Of a stretch of 54,830 nucleotides of DNA, positions 25,760 through 34,163 are shown in pieces. The translations under genes were made by a program, and so were the position numbers. The stretch comes from a bacterium BMS3Bbin14 (lineage in GTDB: Bacteria > Desulfobacterota > Desulfobulbia > Desulfobulbales > Desulfobulbaceae), in NCBI GenBank assembly GCA_002897615.1, contig BDTX01000014.1, positions 1 to 54,830 on the forward strand. The letters are read 5' to 3'. The notes below the pieces were generated by a model that saw only the letters and a list, made by a program, of their open reading frames with translations, had not been told where the DNA came from and made no database searches. Numbering within the stretch: the first letter of the stretch is position 1; each line of letters begins with the position of its first letter.

Positions 25760-26719
25760 TTAACTCTGCTTTGTTTCTTCTGCCAGTCCGTCAAGAATCG
25801 CGGCGGCCAGGAGGGGGATCATCAACTCGTGATGGCCGGTAAAGTTAAATCCGTGTCCGCCTTCCATGGTGGGACGATGGACAACGTTGGTGAGCGGCCG
25901 GTACTGCCGGATAAAATCAAAATTGGCCGTGGTCAGATGCCTGACTTCGTAGCCCAGGTTGCGGGCCACGGTCAGGGCCTTGAGAAAAACCTCGGGCAGC
26001 AGGACCGCCGAGCCGACGTTCAGGTAGACTCCTCCCTCAAGGCCGGCGACCAGGGCGCAGAAAACCCGGAAGTCATAGTGGCTGGTCTGGCCGATGGCCG
26101 CGCCGTCAGCGCCGGGATGGATATGAATGATGTCCGTGCCGATGGCCACGTGCACGGTGACCGGGATGTCCATCCCGGCCGCCTGGGCCAGGAGGCTCTG
26201 GTCGTTATGCGGGAAATCCTGTTCCAGCAGGGCCTCGCCCACGGCCCGGCCGAGGCCGATATTCTTTTCGGCCCCGCGCTTGATGGCCGTGTTGAGCACT
26301 TCCCCGGTCTCCCGGGCAGCGCCGAAGGCCCCTGATCCCAGGACATCGGCGACCTCCTCCGAAGTGCGGCCGACCATGGCGATTTCCGTATCATGAATGA
26401 TCCCGGCGCCGTTCAGGGCAATGGCGGTAATAACACCCCTCTTCATGAGCTCAATCAGGACCGGGTTCAAACCCACCTTGATCACATGCGCGCCCATTCC
26501 GAGCAATACCGGCCTGCCGGCCCGGCAGGACCCGACGATGCGGTGCACCAGTTCGGGCAGGTCCCGGCCGGCCAGCTGTCCGGGCAGACCGGCCAGCAGA
26601 TCACGCACGCTCATGCCGGGCCGCGGGGGCCGGGCAAAATCGTCAATGGTGACCTTGGAATGCCGGCCGTGCAGGGAATAGGTATGCAGACCGCTGAAAT
26701 CCAGGGGCTTCATCCGCAC
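25760..26719 (-). CDS. Conserved protein of unknown function in the heme/heptose gene run
   Basis: A 319-residue soluble protein. Glycine-rich segments (PVLLGMGAHVIKVGLNPVLI, AIALNGAGIIHDTEIAM) and IGTDIIHIHPGADGAAIG point to an alpha/beta nucleotide- or sugar-binding fold; a distant likeness to deoxyhypusine-synthase-type proteins is possible, but the catalytic lysine motif was not found. It lies between gmhA and hemC on one strand (24 bases from hemC). The neighbouring gmhA suggests sugar or cell-envelope chemistry, but the sequence does not prove a reaction. Confidence 0.8.
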   Translation of the reverse strand: MRMKPLDFSGLHTYSLHGRHSKVTIDDFARPPRPGMSVRDLLAGLPGQLAGRDLPELVHRIVGSCRAGRPVLLGMGAHVIKVGLNPVLIELMKRGVITAIALNGAGIIHDTEIAMVGRTSEEVADVLGSGAFGAARETGEVLNTAIKRGAEKNIGLGRAVGEALLEQDFPHNDQSLLAQAAGMDIPVTVHVAIGTDIIHIHPGADGAAIGQTSHYDFRVFCALVAGLEGGVYLNVGSAVLLPEVFLKALTVARNLGYEVRHLTTANFDFIRQYRPLTNVVHRPTMEGGHGFNFTGHHELMIPLLAAAILDGLAEETKQS

Positions 26720-26797
26720 CCCGCCATCAGCCCGTAACCGGGGCCGGGTCCTGTTCGCGCGGGCCGGGCCGCCACGAGGTTAATGTCCGGCCGCTTT

Positions 26798-27382
26798 TCA
26801 GGAATCACCAAACATCTCCTCTTCCACTATCCGGCAGAGCAGGTGCTCAACCCAGAGATGTGTTTCCTGGATATAAGGGGTAAAATCGGACGGCACGTTG
26901 AGAAGCAGATCGGCCACCGCCCCGAGATCACCGCCGGGACGGACGGTACCGCCGGTCAAGGCGGCCGTTTTCAGCCCCATGTCCCGGGCCGTCTCCAACG
27001 CCTTGACTACATTGGCCGAGGTGCCGCTGGTGGAGATACCCAGGGCCAGGTCTTCCGGTTTGCCCAGGGCCTGGATCTGTTTGACAAAAATCAAGTCAAA
27101 GCTGAAATCGTTGCCGATACTCGTCAACACCGAACTGTCGGTGGTCAGGGCGAGGGCCGGCAACGGTTGCCGGTCGACGAGGAAGCGGTTGACGAACTCG
27201 GCCGCCAGATGCTGGGCATCGGCCGCGCTGCCGCCGTTACCGAAAATGAGCAGTTTACCGCCCGAGTTGAATGTTTCGACAATCCATCGGGCCAACTGGA
27301 TAATCCGGTCGGCCGAGGCCTCGGCAAAGTCCTGGTGGACGGCAATCGACTGGGCAAGATTAGTGGAGATAAGTGTTTTCAT
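26798..27382 (-). CDS. gmhA: Phosphoheptose isomerase
   Basis: A 194-residue SIS-domain enzyme that converts sedoheptulose 7-phosphate to glycero-manno-heptose 7-phosphate for lipopolysaccharide core. Motifs are KLLIFGNGGSAADAQHLAAEF (the phospho-sugar loop), DSSVLTSIGNDF, LGISTSGTSANVVKA and TPYIQETHLWVEHLLC. The first ATG that gives a family-length protein is at 27382; the longer frame runs back into a terminator and a MITE and is spurious. Confidence 0.93.
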   Translation of the reverse strand: MKTLISTNLAQSIAVHQDFAEASADRIIQLARWIVETFNSGGKLLIFGNGGSAADAQHLAAEFVNRFLVDRQPLPALALTTDSSVLTSIGNDFSFDLIFVKQIQALGKPEDLALGISTSGTSANVVKALETARDMGLKTAALTGGTVRPGGDLGAVADLLLNVPSDFTPYIQETHLWVEHLLCRIVEEEMFGDS

Positions 27383-27419
27383 GGCCGCAACAATGAAAAA
27401 AAAACCGGGTACTGTCAAA

Positions 27420-27462
27420 TAAAAAAACGTTTCCGTGCCGCAGGAGGCATGGAAACGTTTTT
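27420..27462 (-). terminator. Strong bidirectional intrinsic terminator between adk and gmhA
   Basis: AAAAAACGTTTCC(G/A)TGCC arms pair over about 17 bases around GCAGGA, with A and T tracts on both sides, so it can stop transcription in either direction. For the - strand it follows adk and the MITE and precedes gmhA, so gmhA needs its own promoter close to its start. Confidence 0.85.
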
Positions 27463-27463
27463 T

Positions 27464-27683
27464 ACCTGGATCCGTGAGCGTTTGAGAACGGTGCAGATGC
27501 AAGGCGGCAACGATGTTGATTATCCTGGTGTGATATCAACGAGTTGCCAACGCAGCAGATGCGCCGTTACCGGGCGCCCCGCAGGGCGGCGCGGTGAAGA
27601 CCAGTGAATGAGTTTATTTAACAATGATGCAATCAATTCAATATATTGCATAAATAATCATCTCAAGCCGTCACGGATTCAGG
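27464..27683 (-). mobile_element. MITE copy 3, full length, reversed
   Basis: A 220-bp copy in reverse orientation: it begins with end B (CCTGGATCCGTGAGCGTTTG) and finishes ...CGTCACGGATTCAGG. Flanks are TTTTA on both sides, a clear 5-bp target duplication. It lies between the adk stop and the adk terminator. Confidence 0.9.
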
Positions 27684-27710
27684 TTTTATTTTCCGGCCGA
27701 GGGAAAGAAC

Positions 27711-28385
27711 TCAGGCAAGCTCTTTCATAATGGCGGCGGAAACCTCCTGGATGCTGGCGGCGCCGTCTATGGAGATCACCTTGGGTCCGCTGATATTCTT
27801 GAAGTAGTTCACAGCGGCCATGGTGCCGGTTTTGTCATCATAATAAATATTGTGCCGTTTATTGATGGCCTCTTCGTCCTGATCGTCGGCCCGGGTGGTC
27901 AGGTCGCCACCGCAAACCCGGCAGACCAGCTTGCCGTCTTTCTCCACGGGTTTGATGGCGTCAAAGGCGATATGATTGGGATGGTTGTTGTCGTTGACGC
28001 AGAGACGGCGGCCCATGATCCGTTCCTTGGCAACATCCCGGTCAAGCATGATCTCAATAACATAGTCCAGCTTCATCCCGGCATCGTTGAGGGCCTTGTC
28101 CAGGGCCTCGGCCTGGGCCAGGGAACGCGGGAAACCGTCCAGCAGCCAGCCCTTGTCCTTTGATTTATCCAGGGTCTCGAGAACCATGGGGATGGTGATC
28201 TCGTCGGGGACCAGGTCGCCGCGGTCAATATATTCCTTGGCCTTTTTGCCAAGCTCGGTGCCGCCCTTGATGTGCTCCCGGAAAATCGCCCCGGATTCGA
28301 TATGGTCAATGCCATACTTTTCTTTTATGATAGCCCCTTGGGTACCCTTACCGCTGCCGTTTGGACCGAAAATCAAAATATTCAT
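27711..28385 (-). CDS. adk: Adenylate kinase
   Basis: A 224-residue kinase that equilibrates AMP, ADP and ATP. The P-loop is GPNGSGKGTQ (7-16), the AMP site has ESGAIFREH, and GWLLDGFPRS follows. The LID region contains MGRRLCVNDNNHPNHI and CRVCGGDL, a Cys/His set that could bind zinc as in long-LID kinases. The C-terminus is ordinary. A MITE and a terminator follow it. Confidence 0.95.
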   Translation of the reverse strand: MNILIFGPNGSGKGTQGAIIKEKYGIDHIESGAIFREHIKGGTELGKKAKEYIDRGDLVPDEITIPMVLETLDKSKDKGWLLDGFPRSLAQAEALDKALNDAGMKLDYVIEIMLDRDVAKERIMGRRLCVNDNNHPNHIAFDAIKPVEKDGKLVCRVCGGDLTTRADDQDEEAINKRHNIYYDDKTGTMAAVNYFKNISGPKVISIDGAASIQEVSAAIMKELA

Positions 28386-28427
28386 ATCCGTCTCCTTGTA
28401 TTGAGATTGAAAAAACGATAGAGATTC

Positions 28428-28558
28428 AGGGTTCGCGCAAAAATAACATCACATTTTCGCATCCCGGCCGCAGGAGCTGTCTTTCGTCGATTCTCAACCA
28501 CGAAATCCAACCCTGCCCCCGGCACCGATTCTGCGAATTTGTTTTTGAGCGGACCCTT
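28428..28558. repeat. Second repeat family, copy with inverted ends
   Basis: The left end AGGGTTCGCGCAAAAATAAC and the right end, read inward on the - strand, AGGGTCCGCTCAAAAACAAA, are inverted repeats over about 25 bases. The 131 bases between adk and a MITE encode nothing. The same end (AGGGTCCGCGCAAAAACAAC) recurs at 31975 and a poorer one at 46959, so it is a dispersed miniature element distinct from the 219-bp MITE. Confidence 0.65.
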
Positions 28559-28671
28559 AAACAACTCCCTGATATATAGTCAAAAACCGGAAATAATAAA
28601 TGAATGACCTCTCATTTAGCAGCAAACTATAACGTAACTTCATTATTTAAGCTATGAAAATATGAATGTAT

Positions 28672-28891
28672 CCCGGATCAGTGAGCGTTCGGGAACGGTG
28701 CCGATGCAGGGCGGCGACGAGGTTGATTATCATGCTGTGATATCAAGTAGTTGTCAACGCAGCAGCTGCGCCGTTACCGGGCGGACCGCAGTCCGGCGCG
28801 GTGCAGACCGGGAAATGCATTTATTTGACATATAATACAATAAATTCCACGTATTGCATGGGGTATAATCTCAAGCCCTCACGGATTAAGG
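28672..28891 (-). mobile_element. MITE copy 4, full length, reversed and diverged
   Basis: A 220-bp copy in reverse orientation with more substitutions than the others: end B reads CCCGGATCAGTGAGCGTTCG and end A finishes CCTCACGGATTAAGG. No clean 5-bp duplication is visible. Divergence suggests an older insertion. It lies 89 bases upstream of hom. Confidence 0.85.
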
Positions 28892-28980
28892 CGCATACTT
28901 TTTGACAAGAAGGTCCAAAAAGGTTAAGTGTTGCCGGATATTGTAAAATCGTCAATTATTCATCGCAGTCACGGAAAATT

Positions 28981-30294
28981 ATGAGAGAAATTCAGGTAGG
29001 ACTTATCGGGTTCGGTACGGTAGGCAGCGGTCTGGCAGAGGTCCTTCTGGCCCAGCAGGAACGGTTGAAAAAACGGGTCGGCCTGGCCATCAGGCTGGCC
29101 AAGGTCGCGGATATCGCAATAGACAAACTGCCGGCCCACTTTGCCGGGGTGGAATTGACCCGCGATGCCGACGAACTCTTCCAGGACCCGAAGATAGATA
29201 TTGTTGTTGAACTGATCGGCGGCATCGAGCCGGCCAAAACCTTCATTCTCAAGGCCATCGAGGCCGGCAAGCATGTGGTGACGGCCAACAAGGCCCTGAT
29301 CTCCCAGGAAGGCTGGGATATTTTTAACGCTGCGGCGAAAAAAGGCACCGAGGTCGGTTTCGAGGCCTGTGTCGGCGGCGGTATCCCGGTCATCAAGTCA
29401 CTCAAGGAAGGGCTGGTCGCCAATAAGATTCTCTCCATCATGGGCATCATGAACGGCACGGCCAACTACATCCTGACCCGGATGACCGAAGAGGGAGCAC
29501 CCTTTGACGAGGTCCTGAAAGACGCCCAGGCGCAGGGTTTTGCCGAGGCCGACCCGACTTACGATATCGAAGGTATTGACACGGCCCACAAACTGGCCAT
29601 CCTGATCACCATGGCCTATGGCATGAAGATCAGCCTTGATGATATTGCCATCGAGGGCATTTCCCGGATAAAACTAGTGGACATTGACTTTGCCAGGGAA
29701 TTCGGCTACCGGATCAAGCTCCTGGCCATCAGCCGCAACCACGGCGACCACGTGGAGGCCCGGGTCCATCCGACCATGGTCCCGGAGAATCACCTGTTAG
29801 CCAGCATCAGCGGCGCCTACAATGCCATTCATTTTACCGGCGACATGGTCGGCAATGTCCTGCTCTACGGACTGGGTGCGGGCAAAATGCCGACCGGCAG
29901 CGCCGTGGCCGCCGACGTGGTTGACATCGCCAGGAATATCGCCGCCAACTCCGTGGGCCGGGTGCCGGCGCTTTCCTACCTGCCCGAGCAGATTACCGCC
30001 CGGCGCATCACGCCCATTGAAGAGCTGTCCTGCCCCTATTATTTCCGGATTTCGGCCAAGGATGAACCGGGAGTACTCTCCACCGTTTCCGGCATCCTGA
30101 GCCAATACGGCATCAGCATCGAATCGGTTATCCAGAAAGGGCGCAAGCAGAGAGGCCCGGTCTCCATCGTCATGCGTACCCATGCAGCCCCCGAGGCCGC
30201 GGTCCAAAAGGCCCTGACCGAGATCGACGCGCTGGACGCCGTTGCGGAAGAGACCGTGAAGATACGCATCCTCGAGGATGAAGCGGCCGGATAA
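28981..30294 (+). CDS. hom: Homoserine dehydrogenase
   Basis: A 437-residue enzyme that reduces aspartate semialdehyde to homoserine for threonine and methionine. The NAD(P) loop is VGLIGFGTVGSGLAEVLL, the catalytic region has GVGGGIP-like CVGGGIPVIKSLKEGL, MNGTANYILTRM and DPTYDIEGIDTAHKLAIL. A C-terminal ACT domain (from about residue 352, YYFRISAKDEPGVLSTVSGI) predicts feedback control by threonine. The next gene starts two bases after the stop. Confidence 0.97.
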   Translation: MREIQVGLIGFGTVGSGLAEVLLAQQERLKKRVGLAIRLAKVADIAIDKLPAHFAGVELTRDADELFQDPKIDIVVELIGGIEPAKTFILKAIEAGKHVVTANKALISQEGWDIFNAAAKKGTEVGFEACVGGGIPVIKSLKEGLVANKILSIMGIMNGTANYILTRMTEEGAPFDEVLKDAQAQGFAEADPTYDIEGIDTAHKLAILITMAYGMKISLDDIAIEGISRIKLVDIDFAREFGYRIKLLAISRNHGDHVEARVHPTMVPENHLLASISGAYNAIHFTGDMVGNVLLYGLGAGKMPTGSAVAADVVDIARNIAANSVGRVPALSYLPEQITARRITPIEELSCPYYFRISAKDEPGVLSTVSGILSQYGISIESVIQKGRKQRGPVSIVMRTHAAPEAAVQKALTEIDALDAVAEETVKIRILEDEAAG

Positions 30295-30296
30295 GC

Positions 30297-31529
30297 ATGA
30301 AATACATTCTGCTCATCGGTGACGGGATGGGAGACCTGCCCGTTCCGTCCCTTGGGGACAAAACACCTCTGGAGGCCGCGGTAAAACCGGCCATTGACCG
30401 ATTGGCCCGGGCGGGCGAACAGCTTCTGGTCCGCACGGTACCCGAGGGCTTCCCGCCGGGCAGCGATGTGGCCAACCTCTCCCTGCTGGGCTACGAACCG
30501 GATAAATACTACACCGGCCGGGCTCCCCTTGAGGCGGCCAGCATGGGCGTGAAGATCGCCCCGGACGAGGTCGCCTTCCGCTGCAACCTCGTGACGATCG
30601 ACCGGCCAGGCCAGGGCCGGGTCATCATGCGTGATTACAGTGCCGGCCATATTTCCAGCGAGGAGGGGGCGGAACTGATCCGGGCCGTCCAGGAACAATG
30701 CGGGACCGAACAACTGCACCTCTATCCAGGGGTCGGCTATCGACACCTCATGGTCCACCGGGGGGCGATCCCCTCCCTGACGACCGTCCCGCCGCACGAT
30801 TACCTGGATCAGGATGTGACCGGATTTTACAACGGCTACCTGGCAACCGCCGAACTGAAAGCACTGATGGAAGAGAGCGCTCAACTCCTCGCGGCCCACC
30901 CGGTCAATGCCAGACGGGTACGGCAGGGCCAGAGCCCGGCCAACAGCCTCTGGCTCTGGGGCGAGGGCCGGCCGCTGCAAATGAGGTCGCTCGAAGATCG
31001 CTACCAGGTGACCGGCGGTCTCATCTCGGCCGTCGACCTGATCAAGGGGCTTGGCGTGTGCAGCGGCCTTGAGGTTATCAATGTCCCCGGGGCCACAGGC
31101 TACCTGGACAGCAACCTTGAAGGAAAGGCCCGGGCCGCTCTCAAGGTCCTGCAAAACCGGGACTTTGTGCTGGTTCATGTCGAGGCCCCGGACGAGGCGG
31201 GCCACCAGGGGCTGGCGGCGGAAAAGGTTCAGGCCATCGAGGATTTTGACAGCCGGATCGTCGGCCCCATTGTTGAAGAAATGCAGCGCCGCGGCGAACC
31301 CTTCCGCCTGGTTGTGACCATGGATCATTTCACGCCGCTTGCCCGCCGGACCCATGCCGCCTGGCCGGTGCCCATGGTCCTGTATGATTCACGCGGCGTC
31401 GGCCAACCGTCCGGTTCGGCCTATAGCGAAGCCAATGCCAAGGCCGCCGTTGCCGCAAACGGCCTGAACCTGAAAAACGGAACCGAGTTTTTTTCCCGCT
31501 TTATCGGTGTTGACGAAAACAAGGAATGA
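30297..31529 (+). CDS. apgM: Cofactor-independent phosphoglycerate mutase-like protein, proposed homoserine kinase
   Basis: A 410-residue alkaline-phosphatase-superfamily protein of the archaeal-type ApgM group. Metal and active-site segments are LLIGDGMGDLPV, the serine loop GSDVANLSLLGY, HVEAPDEAGHQG and VTMDHFTPL. A subgroup next to hom, in genomes without thrB, is proposed to be the missing homoserine kinase. Its position two bases after hom supports that role here; glycolytic mutase activity is the alternative. Confidence 0.88.
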   Translation: MKYILLIGDGMGDLPVPSLGDKTPLEAAVKPAIDRLARAGEQLLVRTVPEGFPPGSDVANLSLLGYEPDKYYTGRAPLEAASMGVKIAPDEVAFRCNLVTIDRPGQGRVIMRDYSAGHISSEEGAELIRAVQEQCGTEQLHLYPGVGYRHLMVHRGAIPSLTTVPPHDYLDQDVTGFYNGYLATAELKALMEESAQLLAAHPVNARRVRQGQSPANSLWLWGEGRPLQMRSLEDRYQVTGGLISAVDLIKGLGVCSGLEVINVPGATGYLDSNLEGKARAALKVLQNRDFVLVHVEAPDEAGHQGLAAEKVQAIEDFDSRIVGPIVEEMQRRGEPFRLVVTMDHFTPLARRTHAAWPVPMVLYDSRGVGQPSGSAYSEANAKAAVAANGLNLKNGTEFFSRFIGVDENKE

Positions 31530-31975
31530 GCAGCCCGCAGATCCCCATGACCGGGGCGGTATTCCGCCTGCAATGCCGGGTCATTTATGCCGATACCGAT
31601 GCCGCCGGCGTGGTCTACAATGCCACCTATCTTCGCTACCTCGAGATGGGCCGCACCGAAATGATGCGGGCCCGGGGCCTGCCCTACAGCACGATAGAAA
31701 AACGCGGCCTCATCCTGCCGGTGACCGAGAGTTATCTCCGTTATAAAGCCCCGGCCCGTTATGACGACCTGATCACCATCGACACCTCCCTGGCTGAAAT
31801 GAAAAAGGTATCATGCCGATTCAACTACCGGATCGTCCTTGCCCGGGAAAACAATACCGAGCAACTGCTGGCCAAGGGGTTTACCGTGCATGCCTGCGTC
31901 GACCGGCAGGGGAAATTGACGCCGTTTCCGGCAGATATCCGGCAAACGATGAACAATCTTGTGCAAAAAGGTTAA
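31526..31975 (+). CDS. YbgC-type acyl-CoA thioesterase (hotdog fold)
   Basis: A 149-residue hotdog thioesterase. The YbgC signature VIYADTDAAGVVYNATYLRY contains the catalytic Asp, followed by YLEMGRTEMM and LILPVTESYLRYKAPARYDD. It overlaps the apgM stop by four bases (ATGA). Physiological acyl-CoA substrate is not evident. Confidence 0.92.
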   Translation: MSSPQIPMTGAVFRLQCRVIYADTDAAGVVYNATYLRYLEMGRTEMMRARGLPYSTIEKRGLILPVTESYLRYKAPARYDDLITIDTSLAEMKKVSCRFNYRIVLARENNTEQLLAKGFTVHACVDRQGKLTPFPADIRQTMNNLVQKG

Positions 31976-32010
31976 GGGTCCGCGCAAAAACAACTTCGCA
32001 TTTTCGCCTC
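31975..32010 (+). repeat. Second repeat family, left end only
   Basis: AGGGTCCGCGCAAAAACAAC and the following TTCGCATTTTCGCCTCC match the left end of the repeat at 28428 at most positions. It begins at the stop codon of the thioesterase gene. The opposite end was not found. A hairpin of CGAAAACGAGA with TCTCGTTCG at 32048-32071 follows and could terminate the hom operon. Confidence 0.55.
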
Positions 32011-32189
32011 CTAGTGCCGATTCCGCAAACCCTGATCCGTCCGGCGGTCGAAAACGAGATTTTCTCGTTCGAGACGGAAGCAAGCTCGCGAGACTCCCGG
32101 CAAGCCTAAACTACGGAATATCGGGCAAGAAGACCGTTCCAGGATGCACATAAACTTATTGCAAACGAACCACGCAGAAGAAACATACC

Positions 32190-32218
32190 TTGACAATTCT
32201 GCGGCATTGATCTATAAT
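32190..32218 (+). promoter_or_regulatory. Consensus sigma-70 promoter of the initiator tRNA gene
   Basis: TTGACA (32190-32195) and TATAAT (32213-32218) are both perfect consensus hexamers with a 17-base spacer. The tRNA starts 13 bases after the -10 box, so this is the promoter of the tRNA-fMet gene. Confidence 0.93.
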
Positions 32219-32231
32219 CTAAAAATTGCGT

Positions 32232-32308
<77 letters not shown>

Positions 32309-32317
32309 CGGAAATTC

Positions 32318-32354
32318 AAAGGACTTATGGCTTCCGGCCGTAAGTCCTTTTTTT
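32318..32354 (+). terminator. Intrinsic terminator of the tRNA gene
   Basis: AAAGGACTTATGG pairs with CCGTAAGTCCTTT around CTTCCGG, followed by seven T. It begins ten bases after the tRNA, so the tRNA is a single-gene unit. Confidence 0.9.
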
Positions 32355-32463
32355 ATGCTTAGCGTAAATTTGGTGTGAGTTTTTTCCTTTACCACCCAAT
32401 GTCTATTTCTCAACCGAATGCCGGCAAAGCCGGGCCAGAAAAAAAGAGGCAAAGAATGCCGCG

Positions 32464-32814
32464 TCACTGCAGCTTTTTGGTCTCCTGTTCGTCAACCCGG
32501 TGCCGGATTCCGTGCTTCTGCTCCTTTTCCGCAAGTATCTCCACCGCCTCTTCTTCCGAAATACCAAGCGCTTGGGCAATATCGGCAATATCGTAGCACG
32601 GTTCACCGTCCCCGGTAAAGGCCTTGGCATGCAGGTCCGGGAACTCTTCACTGGTGGCAATTCCGGCCGCCTGTTGCAGCAAACTCTTGATTTCAGGCGG
32701 TCCGTATAAGAGCAGCCATTCTACGGCCTCTGTCCATATTTTGCTGTCCACGGTTTGGTGGCGCAGGATTTCCATGGCGCTCTGCACCGTCCAGTCTTTC
32801 TTGAATTCTGTCAT
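32464..32814 (-). CDS. Small conserved protein of unknown function
   Basis: A 116-residue soluble acidic protein (MTEFKKDWTVQSAMEILRHQ at its start). It has AVEWLLLYGPPEIKSLLQQA and a C-terminal helix-turn-like stretch (DIADIAQALGISEEEAVEIL) that resembles a degenerate DNA- or protein-binding helix pair. No catalytic motif is visible. It stands alone between the tRNA and the SPFH gene. Confidence 0.75.
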   Translation of the reverse strand: MTEFKKDWTVQSAMEILRHQTVDSKIWTEAVEWLLLYGPPEIKSLLQQAAGIATSEEFPDLHAKAFTGDGEPCYDIADIAQALGISEEEAVEILAEKEQKHGIRHRVDEQETKKLQ

Positions 32815-33032
32815 GATGTCATTCCGGAAACAATTTTATGTTTGGTGATTTTACTTTTTCTATACTATAATTTATGTAACTATTCAGCCGTAGACCGAGG
32901 TTATGGCGGTTTTTCGCTTGTCCCTGACAAGTTACTTGTTTTATATACTTTGGGACGGCGCAAAAATGTGCGGTTATTTTTTTTGCGCCGTCCCTTTGCC
33001 CGACAACCGTTTCCTGCTGCCGAGGAGAAATC

Positions 33033-34163
33033 ATGGGTGTTGATAATGTTATTTTTCTTGAAGTTATTGAATGGTTTGACGAAACCGGGCAGGAAATGCT
33101 CCACCGCATTCCCGGACACGGTTCCGGTGAAATCAAGTTCGGCGCCCAGCTTACGGTACGTGAAAGTCAGGCCGCAATCCTGTTTTACCAAGGCCGGGCC
33201 GGTGACCCCTTCGGCCCGGGCCGTCACACCCTGAAAACAGGTAATATCCCGCTTCTGACTAAAATCCTGGCTACGCCCTGGGGCCTGACCAGCCCCCTGC
33301 GGGCCGAGGTGTACTTTGTCAATCTCAAGGTTTTTACCAACCTGAAATGGGGCACCCGCGACCCGGTGGCCTTCCGGGACGAAGAACTCGGACTTATTCG
33401 TCTCCGGGCCCACGGCGTCTTTAACGCCCGCATTGTGCAGCCGGTACTTTTTATCAACACCATGGCCGGCACCATGGGCAAGTATACCACCGACCAGGTT
33501 GATGAATATCTCAGACGGGTCATTGTCTCCCGGCTCAACGATTACCTGGGAGAGAAGCTGGATACCATTTTCAACCTGCCGGGCCGGTTTGATGAACTGG
33601 CGGCCGGATTGAAGGAACGCCTGAGCAATGATTTTACCCGCTTCGGCCTGGCCCTTGACGAACTCTACATCACCTCCATTACCCCGCCACCCGAGGTGCA
33701 GGGCGCCATTGATGACCGCAGCCGCCTGAGCGTGATCAAGGACATGGATAACTTTGTCCGCATGAAGGCGGCCATGGCCATGGAAAAGGCCTCCGGATCA
33801 AGCGGTGAGGCCGGGGCCGGGCTCGGACTCGGCATGGGGATGATGATGCCGGCCATGTTCGGCAACCTGCAGCCGGCCCGCCCCGAATCGGCCGCCGGCG
33901 CGGCCGCCCCCGATGTGCACTGTCCGGACTGCGGCAAGCCGATTCCACCTGATGCACGCTTCTGCCCCTTTTGCGGGCACCAACAGGTCATCATCCGGCA
34001 ATGCGCCAACTGCGGCAAAAACCTGACACCGGGCGCCAAATTCTGTCCCCGCTGCGGCCATCCGGCCAATGAAAGACCGGCAACCCTCGTCTGTCCTCAC
34101 TGTCATGAAGAGAATCTGCCTGGTGCGACGTTTTGCAACCAGTGCGGCGGCAAACTTGGATAA
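33033..34163 (+). CDS. SPFH-domain protein with zinc ribbons (YdjI/'virion core' family)
   Basis: A 376-residue protein. Residues about 20-245 are an SPFH/band-7-like domain (GHGSGEIKFGAQLTVRESQA, ILFYQGRAGDPFGPGRHTL), followed by a Gly/Met-rich linker (GLGLGMGMMMPAMFG) and three zinc ribbons (CPDCGKPIPPDARFCPFCG, CANCGKNLTPGAKFCPRCG, CPHCHEENLPGATFCNQCG). In Bacillus the relative YdjI helps recruit phage-shock-type proteins to the membrane. The next gene starts at the base after its stop, so they form one unit. Confidence 0.88.
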   Translation: MGVDNVIFLEVIEWFDETGQEMLHRIPGHGSGEIKFGAQLTVRESQAAILFYQGRAGDPFGPGRHTLKTGNIPLLTKILATPWGLTSPLRAEVYFVNLKVFTNLKWGTRDPVAFRDEELGLIRLRAHGVFNARIVQPVLFINTMAGTMGKYTTDQVDEYLRRVIVSRLNDYLGEKLDTIFNLPGRFDELAAGLKERLSNDFTRFGLALDELYITSITPPPEVQGAIDDRSRLSVIKDMDNFVRMKAAMAMEKASGSSGEAGAGLGLGMGMMMPAMFGNLQPARPESAAGAAAPDVHCPDCGKPIPPDARFCPFCGHQQVIIRQCANCGKNLTPGAKFCPRCGHPANERPATLVCPHCHEENLPGATFCNQCGGKLG

